Of a stretch of DNA of 64,000 bases, positions 43,556 through 51,607 are shown piece by piece. Position 1 is the first letter of the stretch; every line of letters begins with the position of its first letter. The stretch comes from Pontiella agarivorans (GTDB lineage: Bacteria > Verrucomicrobiota > Kiritimatiellia > Kiritimatiellales > Pontiellaceae). The position numbers and the translations under genes were made by a program. The DNA lies in contig NZ_JARVCO010000002.1 of NCBI RefSeq assembly GCF_034531395.1, positions 1 to 64,000 on the forward strand, written 5' to 3'. The notes beneath the pieces are model-generated. The model was given only the letters and a program-made list of their open reading frames with translations. It searched no databases and was not told the DNA's origin.

Positions 43556-44953
43556 GTGAAAAAATATTGGAATTCAGGTTGGGTTTTTGCGGGGCTGTTG
43601 GTGCTTGGATGCGGGATAGTTCAGGCCGCTCCGCGTAAGCCGAACGTGATCATTATTCTGACGGACGATCAGGGGTATGGTGATTTGAGTTGTTACGGCT
43701 CGACGAAAATCAAGAGTCCTAATCTGGATCGGTTGGCTGAAGAGGGGCTGCGGCTGACGGGTTTTTATTCGGCCTCCTCCATTTGTTCGCCCTCGCGGGC
43801 CGCGCTTTTGACCGGTCGGATGCCGAAGCGAGTCGGTGTGCCGGATGTCTTTTTCCCGTATTCCAACGACGGATTGCCTGAAGAGGAAATTACGCTGGCG
43901 GAAATGCTGCGGGCGCAGGGCTATCGCACGGCGTTAATCGGGAAGTGGCATCTGGGCCATCAAAAACGATTTTTGCCGCTGAATCAGGGCTTCGATTCCT
44001 ACTTTGGGATTCCGTACAGTAACGACATGTCGGTTTCCGCTGATCTGGAAATTTCGCCTCACGTGAAGCTGAACCAGGGCTATACGATGGCTAAATTGGA
44101 GCAGGACTGCGCGACGGTTGAGAAAAACTACAAGAAGCTGAAAAACAGGGTGCCGCTGATGCGGGATAATCAGGTGGTTGAATATCCGGCCAACCAGGAA
44201 ACGTTGACGAAGGTTTATACGCAGGCGGCCGTGGAATTTATTCGGTCTGCTTCTGAACAGCAGCCGTTTTTTCTCTGTCTCGCCCACAGTATGCCGCATC
44301 GTCCCTGGCACATTGAAAAGCAGTACCAAGGCCAAAGCGGGGGCGGTCTGTACGGCGATGTTATCGAACAGCTGGACTGGAGCGTGGGTGAGGTTGTTGC
44401 GGCACTGAAGGACCAAGGGCTCGATCAAAACACTATTGTCTTTTTTACGTCGGATAATGGCCCGATCGCCAGCGGCGGTTCAGCCGGGCCCTTCAGCGGC
44501 ACCAAGGCCTCGACCTATGAAGGCGGGCATCGCGTGGCGGCCATTTTCTGGGGGCCGGGGTTGATTCCGCCGAACCGGGTGAGCGACGTCCTGATGACTT
44601 CCATGGATATTTTCCCGACTCTGGCGCATTATGCCGGTGCGTCATTGCCGGGCGATCGCATCTATGACGGCGTGAATTTTTCGGCGCTGCTGGAAGGGCG
44701 GGAGGCATCAGCGGCTCGGTCTGAGTTTGTCTATTATGTGGCCAAAACGGAGCTGGTTGACGGGATCCGTGTCGGCGATTGGAAATATCTCCTGCGCGGA
44801 AAAAGAAGGCCGAAACCGAAGGATATCAAACCACAGCTTTTTAATCTAAAAAATGATCCAGCTGAACAGAATAATCTGATCGGCCAAAATCCGGAAAAGG
44901 CGCAGGAACTTGCGCAAAAGATGAAGCAATTTGATGCGCAGTTTAAACCGTAA
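43556..44953 (+). CDS. Secreted sulfatase (S1 family), motif CSPSR
   Basis: 465 aa from GTG 43556, giving KKYWNSG and a signal peptide ending GCGIVQAA. PNVIIILTDDQGYGDLSCYGST; predicted formylglycine C77 in CSPSR, followed by AALLTGRMPKRVGVPDVFFP; GKWHLGHQ, then FLPLNQGFDSYFGIPYSNDM; FFTSDNGPIASGGSAGP. This last set of segments resembles N-acetylgalactosamine-6-sulfatase/arylsulfatase-A-type enzymes and is shared with the gene at 51608. Spacing to neighbours is 10 and 24 bp. Confidence 0.93.
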   Translation: MKKYWNSGWVFAGLLVLGCGIVQAAPRKPNVIIILTDDQGYGDLSCYGSTKIKSPNLDRLAEEGLRLTGFYSASSICSPSRAALLTGRMPKRVGVPDVFFPYSNDGLPEEEITLAEMLRAQGYRTALIGKWHLGHQKRFLPLNQGFDSYFGIPYSNDMSVSADLEISPHVKLNQGYTMAKLEQDCATVEKNYKKLKNRVPLMRDNQVVEYPANQETLTKVYTQAAVEFIRSASEQQPFFLCLAHSMPHRPWHIEKQYQGQSGGGLYGDVIEQLDWSVGEVVAALKDQGLDQNTIVFFTSDNGPIASGGSAGPFSGTKASTYEGGHRVAAIFWGPGLIPPNRVSDVLMTSMDIFPTLAHYAGASLPGDRIYDGVNFSALLEGREASAARSEFVYYVAKTELVDGIRVGDWKYLLRGKRRPKPKDIKPQLFNLKNDPAEQNNLIGQNPEKAQELAQKMKQFDAQFKP

Positions 44954-44977
44954 TCGCGGGGTTGTAGGGAGAAGGGT

Positions 44978-46399
44978 GTGAATATTCGGGTTGCCGTGAA
45001 AGTTTTACTGATCAGTGCATTGTTGTTTGCGGGCGGGGCACCGGAAGCGGTTCCGGTTGAAAGGCCTAATGTGATCCTGATTCTGGCCGATGATATGGGC
45101 TATGCCGATATCGGCTGTTTCGGCTCCACCAAAAACCGCACGCCGGTGCTGGACCAAATGGCGGAAGAGGGGATGCGCTTTACCTCTTTTAATACGCATG
45201 CTGTCTGCGGGCCGAGCCGCGCGGCGATTATGACGGGATGCTACGCGATGCGTGTGGCAGAAACTAAAAATCTGAAAAGGCATCATCCGGATATTCACCG
45301 CGATGAAATCATGATTCCAGGATTGCTGAAGCCCGCGGGGTATGCCACAGCCGCGATCGGTAAGTGGGATTTGAACGGGCATAAGAAGGATTATAAATCC
45401 AAGGTTTATCCGAGCGATTTTGGTTTCGACTATTCATATGGTCGCCTGGTCGGGAGTAAAGGCCGGGTTTATGAAAATGGACTCGTGACAAAATCGATTC
45501 CGTATAGGGCTTCGACCGAGAAGTATACGGATCAAGCTTTGGCGTTTATTGAGAATTATGCGTCACAACCTTTCTTCCTGTATTTGGCGCATGCGATGCC
45601 GCATGAACCCGTTCAGCCCGGGGTTGCCTTTGAAGGGAAAAGTGCAAACGGCCGCTATGGTGATGTGATCGAGGAACTCGACTGGCACATTGGTCGTATT
45701 ATGACGCGACTGAAGGAACTGAACCTTGATGAAAAAACCGTTGTGATTTTCTGCTCGGATAATGGACCGTGGCCGTATTGGACCGGTCCGGAAGATTCCG
45801 GTGAAACCGGGCCGTTGCGCGGTCAGAAGACCGAGACGTGGGAGGGGGGCGTACGTACACCATTTATTATCCGCGCTCCCGGTTTGGTTCCGGCGGGGAG
45901 GGTTTGCAACGGCATGATCGGAGATATTGACATTCTGCCGACGTTGGCCGCCTTTGCCGGGGTGGAGGTGCCGCACGACCGCATCATTGACGGGCTGAAT
46001 ATGAAGCCGTTGATGACCGGAGCGGTGACGGAGAGTCCGCGCAAAACGCGCTATTTTTATTACGACAGTCATCTGCAGGCGGTTCGATACGGAAAATGGA
46101 AACTGATTCTGAAACGGCCAGCCTGTCCCCCCTGGTTGCATGATCAGGGGTTAGGTAAAAATTTCCGCGGGCGCGATGTCGAGGCTGTCGAGGTGCCGCA
46201 ACTCTATAACCTGGAAGAGGACCTCGGGGAAACAGAAGATCTCGCGGAGCAATACCCGGAAGTTGTCGGGCGCCTGTTGACAATAGCTGCTGCGGCACGG
46301 GCGGATGTGGGCGATTACAATCAGGTTGGCGCTGGCGCGCGTTTTTATGATGCAACAAAGCCCCAACGTCCCGATGCCGAAAAATGGGAGGATGAATAA
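44978..46399 (+). CDS. Secreted sulfatase with GKWD in place of GKWH, motif CGPSR
   Basis: 473 aa from GTG 44978, with GGAGAAGG just upstream. Signal peptide VLLISALLFAGGAPEA, RPNVILILADDMGYADIGCFGST. Predicted formylglycine C77 in CGPSR, then AAIMTGCYAMRVAET. The conserved GKWH reads GKWD (IGKWDLNGHKKDY). CSDNGPWPYWTG and RGQKTETWEGGVRTPFI follow. The TGCYAMRVAE region relates it to 37560 and 47612. It is last in the six-gene run and is followed by a long inverted repeat. Confidence 0.91.
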   Translation: MNIRVAVKVLLISALLFAGGAPEAVPVERPNVILILADDMGYADIGCFGSTKNRTPVLDQMAEEGMRFTSFNTHAVCGPSRAAIMTGCYAMRVAETKNLKRHHPDIHRDEIMIPGLLKPAGYATAAIGKWDLNGHKKDYKSKVYPSDFGFDYSYGRLVGSKGRVYENGLVTKSIPYRASTEKYTDQALAFIENYASQPFFLYLAHAMPHEPVQPGVAFEGKSANGRYGDVIEELDWHIGRIMTRLKELNLDEKTVVIFCSDNGPWPYWTGPEDSGETGPLRGQKTETWEGGVRTPFIIRAPGLVPAGRVCNGMIGDIDILPTLAAFAGVEVPHDRIIDGLNMKPLMTGAVTESPRKTRYFYYDSHLQAVRYGKWKLILKRPACPPWLHDQGLGKNFRGRDVEAVEVPQLYNLEEDLGETEDLAEQYPEVVGRLLTIAAAARADVGDYNQVGAGARFYDATKPQRPDAEKWEDE

Positions 46400-46401
46400 G
46401 T

Positions 46402-46467
46402 CGGAGTATCCTGTTGGTTTCGGATAATACGGCGGCCTTGCTACGGGGCCCTTGTCAGGATACTCCG
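46402..46467. terminator. Long stem-loop after the six-sulfatase run
   Basis: A perfect 12-bp inverted repeat, CGGAGTATCCTG (46402-46413) and CAGGATACTCCG (46456-46467), lies directly after the stop at 46399 with a 42-nt loop that can form a further GC-rich stem. There is no clear T-run. It probably ends or stabilises the upstream transcript. Confidence 0.55.
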
Positions 46468-46525
46468 GAATAAAACCGGCGCGGCAGGTTTTCCGAAGAT
46501 TAAAACAAGAGAGAGCATCGCAGCA

Positions 46526-46750
46526 GTGTGCCGCCGAGTATGCCGGAGTGGTTTAGAATGGAAGAAGATGCACCAGGAGTTGAGGAAAAAATCCGCATTG
46601 TCCGGGGAATATACGCATTTAGCAGAGAGTCCGGAGCACCGGCAAGTCGCCGAACACTTCAAGACCGGGATGGAGAAGAAACTGAAGACAATACGTGGTA
46701 ACGATCTTTCTCGAAAAAAAGAAGGTATCCAGGATGCAGTTACGCCGTAA
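46526..46750 (+). pseudogene. Sulfatase C-terminal remnant
   Basis: This 74-codon frame contains WKKMHQELRKKSALSGEY, then THLAESPEHRQVAEHFKTGM. It resembles the end of S1 sulfatases, where a 'G E x x N L A ... P E ... V' stretch is followed by a basic helix. Nothing upstream resembles the catalytic part. It appears to be the leftover tail of a deleted sulfatase gene between the two paralogous sulfatase blocks. Confidence 0.5.
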
Positions 46751-46795
46751 TGAGAAGGTGGCTGCTTGTTTCGGGAAATATAACTATCCCGCACC

Positions 46796-47140
46796 GTGCT
46801 CCGGTTGCGCTATGAGGATGCGCTCAAAACAGCCCGGCGGGCCGAGAGCGCCATGACTGAGGAACAGGCGCGTTTTTTCTACGATAATGCCATGTATGGC
46901 ATGCTGATCGATTTTCGCCCGACGCAGGCGGCCGTGTTGGCCTGGGAGGCCGCAGAGTCTGGGTCGGAAGTCCCGCTGTTGAAGGCGATGGATAAACTTG
47001 AGTTGCTGGAGCAGGAAACGCTCAAAGCTGAATTTTATCCATTTGAAAACTGGTATCGGGAGACCTGGATTCGCAGACGACCGCGCTTTTATAATATCCA
47101 TTACAGTTATCATAAATTACGTGCCTATCTTGAACGATAA
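46796..47140 (+). pseudogene. C-terminal fragment of an unrecognised larger enzyme
   Basis: 114 codons with no ribosome site and no signal peptide, starting abruptly with RLRYEDALKTARRAESAMT. It is predicted helical and contains YPFENWYRETWIRRRPRFYN near the end. It looks like the helical tail of a large secreted glycosidase, but I cannot name the family. The lack of a proper start and its position in a fossil-rich gap suggest a truncated gene. It could still be a small expressed protein. Confidence 0.45.
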
Positions 47141-47611
47141 AGTAACGGGGAATCTTTTTTCAGAAAGGAGATTTCCAGAGGTTGGAATTAGGAATAGGTA
47201 AATTCTGATCCAGAACGATCTTTTCATGCTTCAGCGGGGACTGATGGTCCCTGTAATCTCAAATATGGTTCCTTAGAAGTAACCCTTCCTTTACAAGCGG
47301 GGCTGGTACACAGCTTGAGCGGCAGTTTGCAGCTGAGTAAACAGGAAGAAGAATAGGTAACTTCCCGCAGTGTCGTTATTCGAAACAGGGAGCGAGACAC
47401 ATTCTGTTTCGTTGATGAGTCATTTTCATTCAGAGAAAGCGGTGCCTGTGCCGCAAGTTTCTATTTCCGCACTCCAGCTTGTTTACTGCACCCTTCGCAT
47501 GCGGTGAATTTTTCTCAAGAAATGGCTCCCGCGTGCACCGAAGAGCTCTTGGGCACAGGTATAACTTTATAAATACGCCTCTCTGATTCAGGAGTAGGCG
47601 GGGAGGTTGTG
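47141..47611 (+). promoter_or_regulatory. Intergenic region: palindrome, coding remnant and copied promoter motif
   Basis: This 471-bp region has no intact gene. It contains a TTCCA-N5-TGGAA palindrome (47173-47187). The short frame 47258-47356 reads LKYGSLEVTLPLQAGL and ends at a stop, and may be the tail of a lost beta-sandwich protein. TGCACC (47534-47539) is followed after 20 bases by TATAAC (47560-47565) and TTTATAAAT, matching the elements at 34716 and 37464. The motif ends 46 bp before the sulfatase start and is the probable promoter of 47612-50582. Confidence 0.55.
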
Positions 47612-49042
47612 GTGAAGGTTTTTGTTTATTGTGCATTGTTGATGGTCAGTATTTCGGCCATTGCGCGCCCGAATATCATTATTATTTTAACCGATGATCA
47701 GGGCTATAATGATTTGGGATGTTATGGATCGGAAACCATTAAAACGCCGCGTATTGATCAGATGGCAAAAGAGGGGATGCGACTGACGAGTTTCTATGCG
47801 GCCGCTCCATTGTGCGGCCAGAGTCGGTCGGCACTGTTAACCGGATGCTATTCCCAGAGATTGGCCGAATTGGGGGATGAGAAGGAGTTTCATACCACCA
47901 TCAGTCCGGAAGAAATTTTACTTTCTGAAGTATTGAAAAAAAGCGGGTATATAACCGGCTGCATTGGAAAATGGCATCTTGCCGGCACTCGGCGAAATTG
48001 CATTAGTTCGTCAAAAAAAGAGGGCTTCGGTTTAGTGCACCCCGAAATTATGCCGATGCAAAAGGGCTTTGATTCGTATCTGGGGATTCCTTACAGCAAC
48101 GATACTCCTCCCATCGTTTTAATGCGGGGCAATGAGATTATTGAAGAGCTGGGACGTGGCGAAAAACAAACGGGGATCACGACGCGCTATACCGATGAGG
48201 CCTTGAGGTTTATCGAGGACAATCAGCAGGGTCCCTTTTTCCTTTATCTGGCGCACAACATGCCGCATGCGCCTCTTTGGCCGGGCAAAGATTTTGAAGG
48301 TAAATCGGAGTATGGCCGCTACGGGGATTGTGTGGAGGAGATCGATTGGAATACGGGGCGCATTCTGGACAAGCTTAAGGAATTGGGGATCGATGAAAAG
48401 ACCATCGTAATCTACATGTCGGATAACGGCCCGTGGCTCCGGAAGCCAAAGGATAAAGGGGCGTTACGGTTTGTTCCGGATGCATCCTATCTCCAAGGGG
48501 GGTGCGCAGATCCGCTTCGGGGATCGAAGATGACCACTTATGATGGCGGACTGCGTGTGCCGTGCATCATTCGCTGGCCGAAGTCGATTGCTGCCGGCCG
48601 GGTTAGCGACGAATTGGTTTCTGCGCTCGATTGGTTCCCGACGTTGGCCCGTTTCGCGAATGCTCAAATCCCGACGGACCGAACGATTGACGGGGTGGAC
48701 CAGAGCGCATTTTTGACGGGGAAATCCGAGCATTCATCGCGTCAGGATTTTTATTATTACAAATGGCTGCATTTGCATGCGGTGCGTTCCGGTGATTGGA
48801 AACTGGTGCTTCCGCGCGAAGCTAAACCGGCGGATTTGGGATGGTATAATAAGCATCAGGAAGCTGTCACCGAAACGACGCTTTATCATCTGAAAAAGGA
48901 CATTGGAGAGACGACGAATGTTGCAAAGCAAAACCCGGAAGTGGTCAGCCGTTTAATGAAAATTATTGAAAAGGCACAACGAGATCTCGGCGACCAAAGC
49001 CGTGGAATCGACGGGCAGGGCATTCGTCATACGAATAAATAG
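47612..49042 (+). CDS. Secreted sulfatase paralogue with altered motif CGQSR
   Basis: 476 aa from GTG 47612; GTG 47609 is possible, but GGAGG at 47602-47606 fits 47612 better. Signal peptide VYCALLMVSISAIA, RPNIIIILTDDQGYNDLGCYGS. The site equivalent to C68 of the paralogue at 37560 reads CGQSR: the conserved Pro is Gln and the rest of the surroundings (YAAAPLCGQSRSALLTGCYS) is unchanged. GKWHLAGTRR and YMSDNGPW are intact. It shares gene order (next gene 10 bp away) and promoter motif with the 37560-40626 pair, so it is one half of a duplicated two-gene cassette. Conversion of this cysteine may be impaired. Confidence 0.91.
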   Translation: MKVFVYCALLMVSISAIARPNIIIILTDDQGYNDLGCYGSETIKTPRIDQMAKEGMRLTSFYAAAPLCGQSRSALLTGCYSQRLAELGDEKEFHTTISPEEILLSEVLKKSGYITGCIGKWHLAGTRRNCISSSKKEGFGLVHPEIMPMQKGFDSYLGIPYSNDTPPIVLMRGNEIIEELGRGEKQTGITTRYTDEALRFIEDNQQGPFFLYLAHNMPHAPLWPGKDFEGKSEYGRYGDCVEEIDWNTGRILDKLKELGIDEKTIVIYMSDNGPWLRKPKDKGALRFVPDASYLQGGCADPLRGSKMTTYDGGLRVPCIIRWPKSIAAGRVSDELVSALDWFPTLARFANAQIPTDRTIDGVDQSAFLTGKSEHSSRQDFYYYKWLHLHAVRSGDWKLVLPREAKPADLGWYNKHQEAVTETTLYHLKKDIGETTNVAKQNPEVVSRLMKIIEKAQRDLGDQSRGIDGQGIRHTNK

Positions 49043-49052
49043 GAATCTGATT

Positions 49053-50582
49053 ATGAAAATAAAACTGAATATACTGATTACGGGTTTGCTGATTTTTTCT
49101 GCGCAAGGGAAGGTGGATGATTCACCCCGGGAGCGTCTGGAAAAACCCAATATTTTGTTCATATTGATTGATGATTTCGGCTGGAACGATGTCGGTTATA
49201 ACGGCAGTACGTTTTATGAAACGCCGCGGCTCGATCAATTGGCAAGCGAATGGATTCGATTAGACTACTGCTATACGCCGAGTCCCATGTGTTCGCCGAC
49301 GCGTACGAGTATTCTGACTGGAAAAAATCCGGCGCGTCACGGGGTGACCCAGTGGTTGCCGGGGCGCGATACCTTTTATGGGTTACCGGATCAAACGGCG
49401 AACGTGTATTGCCCGACCCCGTTATCGAAAGGTATCAAGGAGAGTGAGGTAACACTGGGTGAGGCTTTCCAGTCGGCAGGGTATGAAACGGCGTTTATGG
49501 GTAAATGGCACATGGGAAAATTCAAGGTAACCGGCGGGCCGGCCAATCATGGCTATGCCTTCACACAAGCGGTGATTGAAGAAAATGGTTGTGACATGTT
49601 TTACCCTTTTCGCGGGCATCCTGAATATTTCCCCAATGCTAAAAAGGGCGATAATTTTACTGATTTGCTGACGGATGCGGCGATTGATTTTGTGACGGCC
49701 GATCGGGAGAAACCGTTTTATCTGCATTTATGTCATTTCGCGATGCATCATCCCATTGGTTCGAAGCCGGAGCTGCGCGAATATTTTGAACAAAAACGGG
49801 CGGCGTTACCGGTATTGGAAAATGATCGGATTCAAACAGACCATATGCATAAGCCGCAGAAATTCCGACAGGATGATCCTGAATATGCCGGAGAGTTGGC
49901 AACGCTGGATGAAAATATCGGACGTTTAGTTGATGCTTTAAAAGCCGCGGGGCAGTATGAAAACACGATCATTGTGTTTACTGGAGATAACGGCGGGCGC
50001 ACTTCGTATCATCGGGAGCACCCGACATCGGTACAACCGCTTCGCGCCGGTAAAACCTTTGTTTATGAAGGCGGACTGCGTACGCCGTTACTGATTCATT
50101 TGCCAAAATATTCAGGAACAAAGACGATTGATGTGCCGGTTTCGAGTATGGATTTTTATCCCACGTTGCTGGATCTGGCAGGGTTGCCGCTGAAACCGGA
50201 ACAGCATCTGGATGGGGTGAACCTCGCTCCTCTGTTTGATGGAAAGACGATTGAGCGCGAACCGTTTGTTTGGCATTTCCCTCATTACCAGCATGAAGGT
50301 TCCTATCCGTCCAGCGCGATCCGCATGGGCGATTATAAACTGATTCATGATTATTTTTATGACGACGAGCAGTTGTTTGATGTGGTGAATGATCCGTATG
50401 AAAAAAATGATCTTGCTGCACGGCATCCGGAACGGACGAAACGCATGAAGGAGCAGTTGATGGCCTATTTGAAAAATGCGGGAGCCTATCTTCCGGTGGC
50501 ACCCACTGCTGCTGAAATTGAATCCATGCGTCTGGGCGCGATCAAAGACGCAAAAAAGAACCGTCGGAAAAAAAAGAAGTAA
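49053..50582 (+). CDS. Secreted sulfatase (S1 family), motif CSPTR
   Basis: 509 aa from ATG 49053; the longer frame upstream overlaps the preceding gene. Signal peptide LNILITGLLIFSAQG, PNILFILIDDFGWNDVGYNGS. Predicted formylglycine C80 in CSPTR, then ILTGKNPARHGVTQWLPG; GKWHMGKF and FTGDNGGRTSYHREHPT. It is a paralogue of 39016 across the whole length (same PHYQ.EGSYPSSAIR and YKLIH segments) but without that gene's long leader. The C-terminus is a lysine-rich tail (KKNRRKKKK). It is the second gene of the duplicated cassette. Confidence 0.93.
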   Translation: MKIKLNILITGLLIFSAQGKVDDSPRERLEKPNILFILIDDFGWNDVGYNGSTFYETPRLDQLASEWIRLDYCYTPSPMCSPTRTSILTGKNPARHGVTQWLPGRDTFYGLPDQTANVYCPTPLSKGIKESEVTLGEAFQSAGYETAFMGKWHMGKFKVTGGPANHGYAFTQAVIEENGCDMFYPFRGHPEYFPNAKKGDNFTDLLTDAAIDFVTADREKPFYLHLCHFAMHHPIGSKPELREYFEQKRAALPVLENDRIQTDHMHKPQKFRQDDPEYAGELATLDENIGRLVDALKAAGQYENTIIVFTGDNGGRTSYHREHPTSVQPLRAGKTFVYEGGLRTPLLIHLPKYSGTKTIDVPVSSMDFYPTLLDLAGLPLKPEQHLDGVNLAPLFDGKTIEREPFVWHFPHYQHEGSYPSSAIRMGDYKLIHDYFYDDEQLFDVVNDPYEKNDLAARHPERTKRMKEQLMAYLKNAGAYLPVAPTAAEIESMRLGAIKDAKKNRRKKKK

Positions 50583-50639
50583 CGTCAGCGCGATCTCATA
50601 AATTCAATGTCGAAAAAAGGAAACAGGGGAATTTAAAAT

Positions 50640-51605
50640 ATGAAATGGATGAAACCGGCAGTGGTATGGGCTCTTTTAACCGCGGCAGGAATGGCTGGCG
50701 TTAAAGAAGTGGGTTTTACGACGTCTCCGGCATTTAATATCGGCGTGGAAAAGGGCGTTATGCGCCGCGATCCGAGCGATATTCTGAAAGAGAACGGCCG
50801 GTATTATGTTTGGTACACGAAGGGCGATAAATTTGCGGGGTATGATGCGACGATCTGGTATGCCACCTCGCTGGATGGTCACACATGGACGGAGCAGGGC
50901 GAAGCAATTGCCCGTGGTGCGGAAGGAAGCTGGGATGAGCAGAGTGTCTTTACGCCGAATATTCTGAAAGCCGAGGGAAAATTCTGGTTGTTCTATACAG
51001 CGGTTCCGAAACCCTTTCTCCGGGAGGAAACCAAGACTGCGATCGGGGTGATGGTTTCTGATTCTCCGGATGGACCATGGGTGCGGTGCGGCAGTAACCC
51101 CGTGCTGAAGGCCAGTGAAAATCCGGAACTGTTCGACAGTTTTCGCGTGGATGATTCCTGCCTCGTTGTACGGGATGGCAAATACTGGATGTACTATAAA
51201 GGCCGTCAATGGGGCAAAACCTCTGCACAAACAAAAATGGGTGTAGCCATTGCTGACAAGCCCGGAGGTCCCTATGTGAAGCATAAAGCCAATCCGCTGA
51301 TTCAGGGCGGGCATGAGGTGATTGTCTGGCCATACGGCAGCGGCATTGTGGCACTCATTGGACACCGTGGCTCCAAAGCGGTCAGGGAAACACTGCAATA
51401 CGCCGGTGATGGAATTTCGTTTAAAAAGCTTTCGAGTCTGGAGGGCATTCCCTGGGCGGGGGGGACCTATCGTCCCGAGGCCTTTACGGATAGCAATCAG
51501 GGGCGAATGATTGAATGGGGGTTGCAGATTGCCAGGAAGGAAGGCGAACTTCCTTTTCTGGAACGGTTTGACTATAGGTGGGCCGAGTGCGCACCGGAGG
51601 AATAA
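50640..51605 (+). CDS. GH117 glycosidase (alpha-1,3-(3,6-anhydro)-L-galactosidase family)
   Basis: 321 aa with a short signal peptide (VVWALLTAAGMAG). It follows the five-bladed propeller plan of GH117 neoagarobiose hydrolases closely: GVMRRDPSDILKENGRYYVWYTK, IWYATSLDG..W, GSWDEQSVFTPNILKAEGKF, SFRVDDSCLVVRDGKYWMYY, MGVAIADKPGGPYVKH, NPLIQGGHEVIVWPYGSG, and GRMIEWGL at the end. The RRDPS and GHEVIVWP segments hold catalytic and metal-site residues in characterised members. Known activity is on terminal 3,6-anhydro-L-galactose of agar-type oligosaccharides. In this fucan-type locus another alpha-linked L-sugar is possible, since L-fucose and L-galactose share configuration. The next sulfatase starts 2 bp after its stop. 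Confidence 0.85.
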   Translation: MKWMKPAVVWALLTAAGMAGVKEVGFTTSPAFNIGVEKGVMRRDPSDILKENGRYYVWYTKGDKFAGYDATIWYATSLDGHTWTEQGEAIARGAEGSWDEQSVFTPNILKAEGKFWLFYTAVPKPFLREETKTAIGVMVSDSPDGPWVRCGSNPVLKASENPELFDSFRVDDSCLVVRDGKYWMYYKGRQWGKTSAQTKMGVAIADKPGGPYVKHKANPLIQGGHEVIVWPYGSGIVALIGHRGSKAVRETLQYAGDGISFKKLSSLEGIPWAGGTYRPEAFTDSNQGRMIEWGLQIARKEGELPFLERFDYRWAECAPEE

Positions 51606-51607
51606 TC

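Noticed and set aside
50640-51605. Assigning the whole island to agar or porphyran on the basis of GH117
   Set aside because: A complete L-fucose pathway, a GH29 enzyme and a likely second GH29 fragment weigh more strongly toward a fucan; no agarase, porphyranase or carrageenase was recognised.
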